Below are positions 20,901 to 25,671 of a stretch of 32,410 bases of DNA, in pieces. The position numbers and the translations under genes are program-made. The stretch's first letter is position 1, and each line of letters starts with the position of its first letter. The DNA comes from a virus. The notes under the pieces were generated by a model that ran no database searches, had not been told where the DNA came from, and was given only the letters and a program-made list of their open reading frames with translations. The stretch is from positions 1 through 32,410 of the IMG/VR virus record IMGVR_UViG_3300009420_000047; one strand, written 5' to 3'.

Positions 20901-22242
20901 GTATAACACCAGCTGGTATTAAACGAATAGTTGGGTTTGTTGAATCTCCAACATACGTAATTGTATAAAAGTTTTCATTAACGTTTGTGTAGAAGCCTTC
21001 TTCCCATAAGCCTTCGTTAATGTTTGCAACCATTGACCCTGTTTGAGGAGTCAACGCTAAAGTAGTACCATTTAATGTTGCTGAAATTGTAAATGAAGTT
21101 GAATCGATAATGTCTTTAACATAGTAAATTGTATCAACATCTAATCCACCTAATAACGGATCACTACTAGGCACTGCTGTAAATGTAACAGTTTGATTTT
21201 GTGTTAAATCTGCTGTTGTGCCAGATGATAATTTAAGTTGTGTTGCAGTTGTCTCATCAATTGCTAAAGTAACTGGAGCAACGATCTCAGGAGATGTTAA
21301 ATTAACATCATAGTTTGCACCTGACTCATCAAAGAATGATTGAACAAAGCCTACTTCATTTGGCTCTGACGTTTGATAGAACATGACAGTCAAGCCTTCT
21401 AATGAAGTTACTCCGTCAATGTTTCCTACTTCACTTACTGTTAAGCCGTTTACTTCTGAAAATAGTTTTGTACTTACAACACCAACGTTGTTGCTTCCTG
21501 GAAATAAAAATTCGTTTTGTGCCTCTCTGCTAGGAACAGTAAATGTTACATAACCTGTGTTTGCACCGTTGTTGTTAACACCGAGAATTTGTCTAGTATC
21601 TTGTGCTCCTTCAAGGCCTGAGGTGCCGGGTACGCCTTGTATCCAAAACTGAGTTTTTTGGTTAACTGCAAATCTATATGAGCCACCACGTAACAAAGTA
21701 AGTGTAGGATTTAATGACCCTGATGCGGCACCTAATGCTTTAATACTATATGCGTTTGATGTGTCAGTTACGATATAATCAGATTCTGAAAATACTGTTG
21801 CTGATGCAATTGTGACTGCTGGAGGACCTTCTGGTATCCAATAGTATTGATTAAAGTTAATTAACTTATCTAAGTCTGTAAATGAATCCCAAGAATAAAA
21901 CTCGCTTTTAAATAAACGAGAGTTGTCTAATGTTACACCCCCTTTAAGTTTAAGTGCATCGATTAGTTCAGGGTAAGATACGAAATCTTTGGCAGTCGAT
22001 TGATTCTCATTTAAGAATGTAGTACCAGGTGATAATTGATAATCTGTTCGTGTTTTGTTTGGCTCTGTTACATAGTAATCTTTTGCATTGACACCGTAAC
22101 CAAATTTACTACCAACATACCCTTGTAACGTTTGTGTACTGGGTTCGTTGACTAGCTGGTCTAGTGTTGCTCCTAAGAACTGTGCGTTGGTAGAGGTTTT
22201 AAATATCTCGGGTAAAAACTCTAGTGTTCTGATCTTTGCCAT
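2983..22242 (-). CDS. Giant modular virion protein, likely baseplate/tail periphery (6419 aa)
   Basis: One uninterrupted frame of 6419 codons follows gp6 after a 15-base gap. The N-terminus (LEFLPEIFKTSTNAQFLGAT, residues ~7-26) and a non-repetitive core at ~1320-1750 (GYWRGVYEYFYGTSQPN, PWEMLGFSEMPTWW) match my recollection of giant structural proteins in marine T4-like phages. Other conserved islands are HVIRELKPIQNYQ with INEAKPYHVVIKDFLFKYTG (~3610-3650) and DGYGPEELVPG (~5266). Residues ~2385-3100 contain seven FG-GAP-like blades, for example FGSAVAY and VIIGTPN. Residues ~4865-5262 contain seven BNR-like blades such as IYRSADGIVW. About fourteen copies of a ~75-residue module with a GTxYYVKxI centre occur at residues ~335-400, ~2660-2745, ~4060-4750, ~5090-5165 and from ~5435 to 6150. 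I see no enzyme active site or transmembrane segment. Position after gp6 corresponds to gp7 and its neighbours in T4, but homology to T4 gp7 is not demonstrated. The ribosome binding site is weak (AAGG about 14 bases upstream). Confidence 0.9.
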   Translation of the reverse strand: MAKIRTLEFLPEIFKTSTNAQFLGATLDQLVNEPSTQTLQGYVGSKFGYGVNAKDYYVTEPNKTRTDYQLSPGTTFLNENQSTAKDFVSYPELIDALKLKGGVTLDNSRLFKSEFYSWDSFTDLDKLINFNQYYWIPEGPPAVTIASATVFSESDYIVTDTSNAYSIKALGAASGSLNPTLTLLRGGSYRFAVNQKTQFWIQGVPGTSGLEGAQDTRQILGVNNNGANTGYVTFTVPSREAQNEFLFPGSNNVGVVSTKLFSEVNGLTVSEVGNIDGVTSLEGLTVMFYQTSEPNEVGFVQSFFDESGANYDVNLTSPEIVAPVTLAIDETTATQLKLSSGTTADLTQNQTVTFTAVPSSDPLLGGLDVDTIYYVKDIIDSTSFTISATLNGTTLALTPQTGSMVANINEGLWEEGFYTNVNENFYTITYVGDSTNPTIRLIPAGVIPTDEKISIEFGTTYIGLDFYRSQTGEILRIPYLSALLDTLYYQDGTNANKVGSIKLIESNLTNTVNVDTDIIGQKTFTSTNGVIFTNGLKVQFNGDIIPSSYLTGEYYVQGVGESINLIPTTDLVVPEDFTGTNYIPYDTLNYSIGNFDTELFIPVDQDYITIGRNSINRNSWSRSNRWFHVDVINATADYNNDPTIVTTYATGKNKAKRPIIEFYPNLKLFDAGTIAKLPVDFIDTRTTNAFEQVANKKQYYPDIETYTSYTASITGVTGTSTTITIPTTDIYNTFATGMYITDSNFALPNNTQITDVSVSGVNTVLTVSFANSTVVGQTNVSIVGSDTTVNNYELFSGARVIFTADTNAEVKNKIYVVGFSTITFGSAPVITLTESEDSPCLVDDQTVALRGYNYQGSTFWFNGTVWDEAQQKLTVNQAPNFDIYDKNGISFGDATVYQGTSFLGNKLFAYGRGTGANDAVLGFPIRYSAVDNVGDISFDCSLNVDSFSYVTGTTPVTSKVNTGYVFDYSTRTTKTRELGWQTAVAPSVQYQIFELEYTKGTTAEFTCDVAVLPIDTTVDSWPRIQVYVNNIYQLETTYTITETDTTTKITLNTAPTVDTPIQILVLSKQTSKTAYYSIPINLSNNPFNTDLEIADIGDIRSQYQDIFVNNPNSAGTIFGINNLRDLGNLVPYGTKIIQNSAPVVLPSVFLRKSEHNLFDALQFNSSQYVQYKQQLVKTVNDTDWAQRFNPSYILDTALETMVSAKSEGDSFFWSDMIPSQAPYKTNTYTFANALQESIYPLTQTYNFKTANYKGVLVYLTRTTSGVTKTTQLIRDVDYIVSTTAPSLTVTKDLIAGDVVTIKEYNQTYGNFVPNTPTKLGLYPKWKPEVVLDPNYSVPTYMLRGHDGSYTSLYTLNYTPATGLTDFRDQALLEFETRIYNNIKLSTVVPIERYEVLPGFFRESTYSSADFLKIYGSQFLNWAGQNRIDYKTQTGYTSADKFSYNYYQSANKLTNTVIDQGYWRGVYEYFYGTSQPNIAPWEMLGFSEMPTWWTAQYGAAPYTNSNGVMWADIEAGIIYNTGGTTSVTVDELKRPGLSTILPVDDHGDLLSPFDAIVGNYDANTFKRDWKVGDDAPAEFSYRRSSSYPFDLMRIFALTRPAEFFNLSADLDNYKYNTEFKQYLVNDRSHLDIGAIQIYGNGTAKTSYINWIVDFEKQQGVDATTEITTLLDNLDVRLVYRLAGFSDKALLKFFVEKATPNSDNSSLLIPDESYAVLLHDNQPNDQLKFSSVIIQVVSNGWKVFGNSQTQAYFTTDTPISNGKTTSIEVDDYTVKVADNYSTTEREELIVPYGTQFYTYQALSQFLASYGAWLERKGMVFDNIENGIELNWNVMIKEYLYWSQFNWELGSLITVNPSAQDFKIQKESDIVQPLTIEQENFLLNQNLYPIAIKDLAIERLDTKFHVKTLNSGDVMAYGQFNLSNIEHGVVFDNNTLFNDVIYNLITGLRQNRIYLRGTKTAEWNGTVNASGFILNQDNVYEWKPAYKYAKGEIVKYKNKFFTANKTIESAAKFEETNWVETDYNDIQKGLLPNSATRSYESTLYYNSNTANLEKDADQLSFSLIGFRPRDYLSSVNLSDITQVNVYKNLIKLKGTTNAVSAFKGTTLSTGGINYDVYENWAILSGEFGGTLNSNFVDFKLNEAKLTGNPGIVSLTEGTPTFGAQQEVSVHNLFNYARPIDGPNILSTLTKEDPLSLYPTAGYVNYDDVKMAAYYYNDLGLRAVNSNGKQIPIQDFYVRDYMWIANFKEQWRVYSIKPVGRVINVTPNTNNTTTITFAERHGLSKLDPVSFINVAPNVDGYYLVTTVNNLTEITINLSLEEPPTILDGNGLGLTFVNQRVAQPADIADLDLNEAEFSKNTVWVDEASDGNWGVYQKSINYSLTKNLNRADGQTFGSAVAYTPRMGYLIGDSSAGKVYRYGYNTTTGNFDEDTGSLLTGGTSFGTAIAYSKNLFVISEPATTTGAFGSSTLRIYTLNDTVLSDDITLLQTFTGPEGAGTSLAISDDQEWIYSGSPLSNQIEVYNRQHIPLNAGFFTIGETYTITSVGTTDFKALGALDDKVGIVFNATGVGTGTGTADQISYVELAEIEGTAAPVSAVAGDNFGFSVSCDSNGDTISIGAPNTKSPTTKEKWGTNYVYSRLVQNIESQYTAIPNQPQHYPLAWDTVFSARTATAVASNVITFTGTAIDATFTNTSVAFNEGGSFGNSGITPNKVYYMQYVSAQTFSLKESRSTNAVITLIDEPSVTFSIFPQIESLLVKVNGTFVDDNNYAVGGGQLDFRYFGDIRAGDIITVSSRNIQWVQSMIPDADDRVGVQLGYATDMTSYGSEILMGAPGEIRIDGAKQTDGSVYRYTNGGGKYGTVIGTGVTALTTETKLLINGYLVVLPSGSNASQCSSLINQYGITNVTSSATADGKLIISTINTSLALVNEKLLLQAPSTTAFAELGFAIYDKTQVIIAPHNVSRTLFGNTIKFDESDSVVISAPVSTRFLGTTFDFIDDENLDNDTIFDNNATRFVDTWDSAGAVYMYDYLANYNGSIADPGKFVYAQNLNSQDQNYGFEPQYGTALDFTNNQVIIGTPNLSYGNLEGQITLFQNSGTAKDWSLYRQTSAIVDINRIQNSQIYSAETNDTLINLDYMDPMQEKLLGSVRENIDYVNSVDPATYNSEIGGVNAGLVWGAPQTGKIWFDTSRTRWLNYHQNDVTYNARHWGRVFPGSNVSCYTWVKSTVTPAQYQGPGIPKANTQYSVEADLNASNTVTTCYYFWVRDTNIVNSEIDKTLSDTTLQQYITNPSRSGVAFFAPLLQNTFALYNTQSYINTTDSVFHIGFAVGNNDDPSHQEFNLIKDGLADDFLPGLPKFGPQTSTNRPEGLYDRLLDSLSGVDEVGEVVPNPYLPKAVQSGVLARPRQSFFFSRFLGLENYLEYANKVLAEYPIAETRQDATYLFATGTYYDTSDYWSYVNWWLPTTNPAGQYNNNTKSTVSVAIYADLAKLDVVTKTIATVEANGDGKWEMYRYDGNDVWTRIGLENGTIKFNLYLWNYASGKTGFGDNFFDTASFDEYPSEETRWIIRALNEQIYIDELVAFRNTSLIILFEYIQSETDESQNYLPWLNKTSLVDVSHVIRELKPIQNYQQDNQEFLSGYINEAKPYHVVIKDFLFKYTGIDTYQGNITDFDLPAEWNETTQSYISPQLVYANVDTDEEYLPTNALWQTSPYSNWYNNYGLSIIGQTDYQITELNEYITIGSVVAMVDNASGFPINGTIQIGKEIISYSFVDRALNILGGLQRGLNGTEPTTHLPGAQIIIDLPSVVILDGGKNYIEPPKITAYIDLTKYPAPRVEAQLEAVMSVDSVISVNVINPGEGYAVLPEIRIAPAEQLFFTNADINSTLHTIKLFAPSLATGNLIQYKDDAVSGAEVTRLVNNQWYYINVLETTPTTVIALYTSYDDAVNQINRVQFTAGTTDGDFALNVGAKASAISSSRPTRENEISMRFDRTSYTSQVLDWEANVFYGSFFAGSYFNSENISSSSISLQATQPPIADISASAQGAIFEISSVTNDNEVLYTEFKRTVTNTVATGNKVRLNPYDNATGELNSSGSTIGFTVGMPIKFTGAVIGGIINETVYYVNSILTVTDFTISETSGGAIKSLTTASSGTAGMFAYAGEVTDTAVLTLNYPGLLTATATEAVTNKITIPQSVIGTGGTDGFYMGIPLFFTGTMIGGIEENDVYYVTTVVDNKTITIGTTATPLTTTVSATTTGTNVITVAETTGFSVNDSVIFNTMVDASGNTLTSYGGIASGTVYYVNEIVSLTELKIAVNVNVSPLALSTVTTGSALVTNQKDTVDLTTGTGSMLMHVSLPVSPGQVDGQKFTMYNTSAYYTDITSGVLSKTLDRVGYATIAGDAAEATNNRIALSDQDRGTFNFYKDMPIQFNSVPSGAGISTGVTYFIFDFSVNGDKSTYIKVDCSSTSASTNRVTCIDTSSLWVNMPITFTGVGLGNIVVGTEYYIKTIDSGTTFTLAEVSGGATFVLATDNGPMVGTGNPWIRLSTTKGGTQDVTLADTNTAFSLTQSPTVNAIFDIGYKLGGYRAILSTAGEGYAITNVITISGNEVGGTTTPNDVRLEVDAVDANGAITSLIVSGEPNDLTNTYYLKVTGQNTLKVYSDARMTVPVSGIGFDFGGFTTTNVTGCVSGTDSITLTSVTGFSLNDEVIFEGTIPNSTIDAVISTSYYIKTIDTGANSITISTNPGGSVVNVVTTVSLTGLTLSKAGSYAFLPEPFYFNQSIIKYLDRVYRCVISNNDEDFIIGKWEELRSDNRVLNALDRAEGYYQPSINMPGVDLDQLFSGTSYPNAVYLGNAFAPEDQFTVDTVLKDEPFYPTGVSITGVSWNGTKYLASANFDQYTGVISSIEGQSWSTKKISNKIVGATDVVYGGGLYVMTTTNTATPIYRSADGIVWTTNSTALTIPAIELNSVAYRNNYYVAVGKGIVNSDNTYLWLNRKTYDTVFGVVLYGVNSIDTSGFGGFIAVGKGKKYDYSTGVTELVDTNIIAYSFEPTGEFWQDGPELTPYGLYGVVSNGTIAIAVGENDIKYQTNNGGNWTGINEVSVVSVNQSSNQLNVSSTAGFVDADPIRFTNTFGGLTAGTTYYVDVISVTQVEIFTDAGLTSQVTLVDAVIPVQCRMELYDATSQPLRDVIYADSIWMTVGDNGRIQTSTDGLRWTTQTSGTTQDLNGITYATETDTFVVVGDNNVILQSTDSGVTWTATGVFTVEKPVYDVKGSDFADGYGPEELVPGLVKDTLNMTIVSRPGTVWDVTEYSHTGFNVVSKVVAPTTEFQVDYSFDQYAQYPLDITLQTIDATTGLGTGLEKGAYSVNWITKVITLNTPLVFAPKQSLRIDVYEVGNGNQLVKGCTDTDPIRPIAKTGFDDIYLNCNYSATFFQGSGVIRTGSHSIEVEATETIASGDTIVCVNVKDFTANDPISFQGIVFGGIAEDTTYYVKSISTATNSITISESYDSSTGLAGPIKSVTDATGSMLVNIQTGTGTVWTDPVLYHNGSRLILGKTNTISRTKASNNAITTGTTVGLSAGNKIQFAADMFGTDITPNTVYYIKTIVDNNEFTISATDGGTVITLSDAAGISSYVTNDYAIGIQPNGIQAKLTLANPAGYVNNTDYIVYSIFGDSADPSQYGYSVPEIQEYIGDGSTASFAMSNYNGGANAQNAIVEVNGLRQTNTSYQINDGANTVLFFAPPAVGAKVSVLTYNNTERQYLTTQYGISGTSGSSFTTITVTATTHLEGTFDEDTPNVETYDQDTPTIVTYDELLDTLTCADTSVLTVDEPIVFSNPTIGGITAGVTYYILEIINSTTFTISLEVGGAPVTVTTDSGSMVGSSNAITVANITNIETGQEEPLRVTRATATTTGTNEITFDTVAGFAIDQQIYFQGTNFGGLEQGKVYFVASIDTGTNKATIKDQLGTTIVLTTATGLLVTTCGGNPTTRITTGIPHSLATDQLVRLDGIYGSVELNGNSYYVRVFDQYRFEIYTQVYNPALDAVNYPVTGISTYISGGYVWRQGTFFLVTTQATVTTASNSRITCQDTSELVVNNEVIFTKQGQVAGAAVLGGLIQGTTYYIKQVLNSTQFTIGLTRNAGTAVTLTDDTGVMNVTQWEQTNVERLWVTVNGYRLPTDRLRVDADNEVSLLTEISPGDVVIMTNMIPNSTPNEEIYLNFVDQNANQTVYRANVQARTWLAQPIFPLTQNISVGDVTRVTDNIVQNVLAPTPVNNIYSIGLTSDKNILSGVTVLNNTTGITLDPDTYVVNVENLAPILKITDGSYISAGDSLKITSLEGNTLYINGEQITFTTIDFANNTVGGLQRGANGTGVQEYISKFTEVFSLLSNNRLSDLYIDQSWNSYVFNTTIGDPLQISNTTPAKFLQTDIT
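3800..4835 (-). repeat. Three copies of the ~75-residue YY module plus a divergent relative (giant protein C-terminal cluster)
   Basis: In protein order, copies lie at about 4835-4625, 4560-4325 and 4065-3800. A more divergent HSLATDQLVRLDG...NSYYVRV unit lies at about 4320-4100. Each copy reads roughly: Thr/Asn-rich strand with ITC or ITF, a hydrophobic segment ending PIVF or IYF, then GGI or GGL, GxTYYIxxI, TFTIS, and LTxxTGxM. They are tandem and divergent, so this is an old duplication at protein level. Confidence 0.8.
5370..5930 (-). repeat. Two tandem copies of the YY module
   Basis: Copies at about 5930-5675 (TTYYVKSI, then NSITISES and GSMLVNIQ) and 5585-5370 (TVYYIKTIVDNNEFTIS). They are separated by about 30 residues. 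Both keep the order ITF-like strand, GGI or ITPN turn, YY centre, FTIS or ITIS strand, and a closing Gly-rich turn. Confidence 0.8.
6755..6965 (-). repeat. Single YY module placed inside a BNR-like propeller
   Basis: The unit reads NQLNVSSTAGF, DPIRFTNTFGGLTAGTTYY, VDVISVTQVEIFTDAG. On both sides the sequence is propeller: NNGGNWTG just before it and VIYADSIWMTVGDNG just after. The module therefore interrupts another domain rather than following it. Confidence 0.75.
8000..10060 (-). repeat. Largest cluster of YY modules, five clear copies and one diverged
   Basis: In protein order, copies lie at about 10060-9790 (GGIINETVYYVNSI), 9725-9520 (GGIEENDVYYVTTV), 9515-9265 (ASGTVYYVNEIV), 9070-8885 (diverged, GVTYFIFDF), 8880-8665 (GTEYYIKTIDSGTTFTL) and 8215-8000 (TSYYIKTIDTGANSITIS). 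A GEGY...ITISGNEVGG unit lies between the last two copies. Confidence 0.8.
14005..14260 (-). repeat. YY module between FG-GAP blades 4 and 5
   Basis: The unit contains NVITFTG, a longer than usual variable loop, then GITPNKVYYMQYVSAQTFSL. It lies between the blade ending NYVYSR and the blade GYATDMTSYGSEILMGAP. Confidence 0.7.
21040..21245 (-). repeat. N-terminal-most YY module of the giant protein
   Basis: Contains TVTFTAVPSSDPLLGGLDVD, TIYYVKDIIDSTSFTIS and a closing TPQTGSMV. It is nearly the consensus form although about 2100 codons away from the next copy. Confidence 0.75.
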
Positions 22243-22257
22243 AGTTTGCTTTTAACC

Positions 22258-25200
22258 TTAAGACTGCATTGTTGCAGGAGTTAATGCGGGTACAATTACT
22301 ATATCTTCTGTAACAGCCGCGTTTACAAATATTTCATAAGGTCTACATTTAATTTCATAAAGATCACCGAATAGTTTTTCTGGATCATCTGAAACAAGTA
22401 TAACCGAACTCAGTAGTTCTCCTATTTGTTCATGTAGATACGCACTCAATTCTGAGAAGAAGAAAGTATCGCCGAAGTTCCAATTATTAATATCAAAATA
22501 ACTATCCATCCCCGCTAACACAGAACTTCTGATTTCACTGTTAGATGCATTCGTTGACTGTGATTTTACTACTTTGATAGTTGCTCTCAATGATTGATCT
22601 GCTTTCGCACCGAACAAGGGTTTAAATGTAACACTATTTAATATGACTGAATCCGATAGCATTTTATAATCTTGTACCAATGGATATGATGTGTTTAGTT
22701 CATTTAGTGTTGGTTGATTTGGTTTAACAACAGTAGATGTAGTGTCTTTAACATAGTTATTATATGCTGTATAGTATGCTTGAGTAACTAAGTACAAATC
22801 AACAATGTTTGTAGTTGCTGGATCAATACGTGTTGTATTGTTAGCATTATGTCTATATTGATAGTCTATTCCTTGTCTACCCGATTTAACAGAGTAGTCT
22901 GTTTGTAGTGTTACAATATATGACGGAGTAGTTACTGTAGGATCTTGTACTGACTTATAAAATTTATTGTCAGTGTATGCATAAAACAATTGACCGACAG
23001 CAAATTCATATTTTACAATTTCAATTTGATTTTTAGTTCCGTATGTGTAAACAATATCACTACTAGGAACAATAAGTTGTCTTGTTAAGTTTACAGGGTC
23101 TGTAATCGTTCTAAAGAAAACATAGACTCCTATGTTTGCACCTGCATTGACATAACCAGTAATATCATTAAAGAAATCTGGGTCTAAAATTAATTGTCCG
23201 TTGTTAACATCAGTTGCGGCAATTTCTACTTGGAAGTCATTCACGTATCCATCACTTTCGACAGTCTGTCCTAGAATATTAACTTTTGTATCTTCTCCTA
23301 ATGCCATTGCACTATTGAAGACTGTGTTAATACCTAATACATTAATAAAGTCTTGTATGATTTTACCAGTAAACGGATCGTATACTAATTCATTTTTATT
23401 AAAAGTAAAACGAGTATCAGCAACACTACCAAAGTAATATGTTAATGATCTATAAGTTATTGTATAACGATTGTTTCCTAAACTTGTAAATTTAACAAAG
23501 TAGTTTGCGTTTGATGCCGCGCCGATTGACCAACGTTCTTGGTTGATTAACAATGCATTGTTAAAGATTAAAGTAAAGTCTTGTTGCAATTCAATTTTAA
23601 GAATCGCTTGTTGTATAATTGTACTTGACAATGAATTATCAAAGACAGGTATAATTTCTGTAACAGTTACTCCGTTTGGTACATAGCCATTTAATGTAAC
23701 TGGGCCTTGACCATTTGCAAACTTGCCTTCGCCGTTGTTGTTACCGTCGCCAACAACATTTAATACTGTTGACCATATATAATTCTTTTCTCCACCAGTC
23801 GGCACACCTGCAACTAAACGATTGTCTGCATCAAAGTAGTTACCATTAGGTGCAATAAATTTCAATAATGCTCCTGTTGTTGCATACTTTGCATTAGTAG
23901 TTGTAAAAGTTCCTAATGGCTGTGGCAGTTCTATTGCGCCAGACAATGAATAAAAATATCCTGTTTCACTTGATGAGTCTACAGAACTTGTTTTCCAATA
24001 TAAAGTAGTGCCTCCACCTGTGCCTGGATATGCATAACGAGTATAGTTCTGAATATAGTATTGATTAGCACGATTTAATGCAAGAACTGATGCTAAGTCA
24101 TCTGTAAAGAACTGAATGATGTCTGATGTATTATCTGCTTGTAGTGTTAAAAATCCATTAATAGATTCTTGGTACAATGCACCATCGTCTCCGAATGAGT
24201 TTGTACTTGAATACTTGCCAGTTGGGTCAAGTAAATCTAAATTCTTAGATACACCGATAGAACTTCTATTAATTGCTTTTGATTTAATAATAGAGTTATA
24301 AAGAGTATAAGGGAAATTTGTGTAATCTTCTCCGTTCACCATACGATTTTGTGTATAGTATCTTGTAGGTGCTCTTTGTTTAATTGCGGATAATGATTCT
24401 CTACCTTGTGCATTTGTTACTGTTACAGGTAATGCTAAGTTCATTGTCAGAGTTTCGTTTCTTCCTGTTCTACTTACATATGTTATAGAAACTGCAACGC
24501 CATTCATTTCAGAAGGGTCAATAGTATATGTTAATGCATTACTTGATCTTACATATGCTCTAAAGCTACCTATGGGCATCTCTGAGAACACACCGTCACC
24601 AAATACGTATGTGACTTGATCGTTTGCACGTGAGCCAACAGAGAAAATTTTCTTATTACTTGATTCTGTTTGTAAGTATGCATCTGCATAAACATTTTCT
24701 ACTTGCTTCCATAGACCTGTAGTGTTGTCAAGGCTTGTTTGATATAGCCATGTGTCAGTCTGATTAACTCCTTCAATATCAATATTAATCGATTGATTTG
24801 AAATCTGTTGTTGAAAATTAAAGTTGTATGGCTGTAATGAACCTTGTTTAAAATAGAACATGAATCCTGTGTTAGGGCTTCCGAATCCTAACTTGTCATT
24901 TCTATATAACATGTTAAGTTGACCAGTCGGTGCAGGTGGAATCTCATATACATATTCTTGGTCAAGTGATGTTGCACTTACTAATTCAAAGTTCATTGAT
25001 GTTCCGTCAACTATTGTAGTAAACGGTACAATTGGTAATGTGTTTGTGGGTGTTTGTATTCCATACTCACTTGTTGTTACACCTAAGATTTCAGAACTGT
25101 TTCCCGGTCTACCTATTTTTTGTGAATCAACCATAGCCGCATTGAATACTGTATTCATCTGATCTAACCAATTTTGATTAGAAGGATCATTCCAACTTAT

Positions 25201-25623
25201 TGGAACGTTACTTAAGTTAACTCCATTTGCATCTGTTATGCTTTCAGATGTTCTTACTGTAGATACTTTTAAGTACCCTGATGCACATGTATTTCTTTTA
25301 GGAGTATAACTAACTAAGTCTGCAAGTTTAACTACTGAGTCTCTACGTTCGGCTGTGTCTATGAAATTTTCACGTGTGTTTAAATCGTTTCTAAAAGCAA
25401 GACCTTGACCCATAAAGGCCATAACATCGAGTAGAGCAATAAACTCTGAACTTTCAATGTAATCGTTGTAAGTCTCAGGATAATAGAGACGAAGGTAGTC
25501 GATAAAACTTTTTCTTAATGTCTCATAATCATAGGATCGAAAGTCAGCCTCACGAAAGGTTTCATAGATTGCTTTCCAATCATTGACTCCGAATAATCCT
25601 GATTGCCTTGAACTTGTCGCCAT
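22258..25623 (-). CDS. 6: Baseplate wedge protein gp6-like
   Basis: A 1121-residue protein with the N-terminal region typical of T4-like gp6: LFGVNDWKAIYETFREADF, then YYPETYNDYIESSEFIALLD and FRNDLNTRENFIDTAERRDS in the first ~90 residues. A central block at ~410-470 contains APTRYYTQNRMVNGEDY, and the C-terminal region (~1045-1100) contains FFSELSAYLHEQIGELLSSV. gp6 joins neighbouring wedges into the baseplate ring in T4. This protein is much longer than T4 gp6 (about 660 residues); long gp6 proteins are usual in marine relatives. The extra length lies between the conserved N-terminal, central and C-terminal blocks. The start is supported by AGGGA seven bases upstream, preceded by a GATAAATA box, and the gene directly follows gp25 as in other marine T4-like phages. 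Confidence 0.92.
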   Translation of the reverse strand: MATSSRQSGLFGVNDWKAIYETFREADFRSYDYETLRKSFIDYLRLYYPETYNDYIESSEFIALLDVMAFMGQGLAFRNDLNTRENFIDTAERRDSVVKLADLVSYTPKRNTCASGYLKVSTVRTSESITDANGVNLSNVPISWNDPSNQNWLDQMNTVFNAAMVDSQKIGRPGNSSEILGVTTSEYGIQTPTNTLPIVPFTTIVDGTSMNFELVSATSLDQEYVYEIPPAPTGQLNMLYRNDKLGFGSPNTGFMFYFKQGSLQPYNFNFQQQISNQSINIDIEGVNQTDTWLYQTSLDNTTGLWKQVENVYADAYLQTESSNKKIFSVGSRANDQVTYVFGDGVFSEMPIGSFRAYVRSSNALTYTIDPSEMNGVAVSITYVSRTGRNETLTMNLALPVTVTNAQGRESLSAIKQRAPTRYYTQNRMVNGEDYTNFPYTLYNSIIKSKAINRSSIGVSKNLDLLDPTGKYSSTNSFGDDGALYQESINGFLTLQADNTSDIIQFFTDDLASVLALNRANQYYIQNYTRYAYPGTGGGTTLYWKTSSVDSSSETGYFYSLSGAIELPQPLGTFTTTNAKYATTGALLKFIAPNGNYFDADNRLVAGVPTGGEKNYIWSTVLNVVGDGNNNGEGKFANGQGPVTLNGYVPNGVTVTEIIPVFDNSLSSTIIQQAILKIELQQDFTLIFNNALLINQERWSIGAASNANYFVKFTSLGNNRYTITYRSLTYYFGSVADTRFTFNKNELVYDPFTGKIIQDFINVLGINTVFNSAMALGEDTKVNILGQTVESDGYVNDFQVEIAATDVNNGQLILDPDFFNDITGYVNAGANIGVYVFFRTITDPVNLTRQLIVPSSDIVYTYGTKNQIEIVKYEFAVGQLFYAYTDNKFYKSVQDPTVTTPSYIVTLQTDYSVKSGRQGIDYQYRHNANNTTRIDPATTNIVDLYLVTQAYYTAYNNYVKDTTSTVVKPNQPTLNELNTSYPLVQDYKMLSDSVILNSVTFKPLFGAKADQSLRATIKVVKSQSTNASNSEIRSSVLAGMDSYFDINNWNFGDTFFFSELSAYLHEQIGELLSSVILVSDDPEKLFGDLYEIKCRPYEIFVNAAVTEDIVIVPALTPATMQS

Positions 25624-25642
25624 AGTAATTCCCTGTTTATTA

Positions 25643-25650
25643 TATTTATC
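25643..25650 (-). promoter_or_regulatory. Candidate T4-type late promoter box GATAAATA upstream of gp6
   Basis: The box lies in the 48-base gap between gp25 and gp6, 19 bases before the gp6 ATG. A start six bases downstream would leave a short leader containing the AGGGA ribosome binding site. It is the same variant as at 2199-2206. Confidence 0.55.
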
Positions 25651-25671
25651 TTTATGGAAAACCGACGATTT

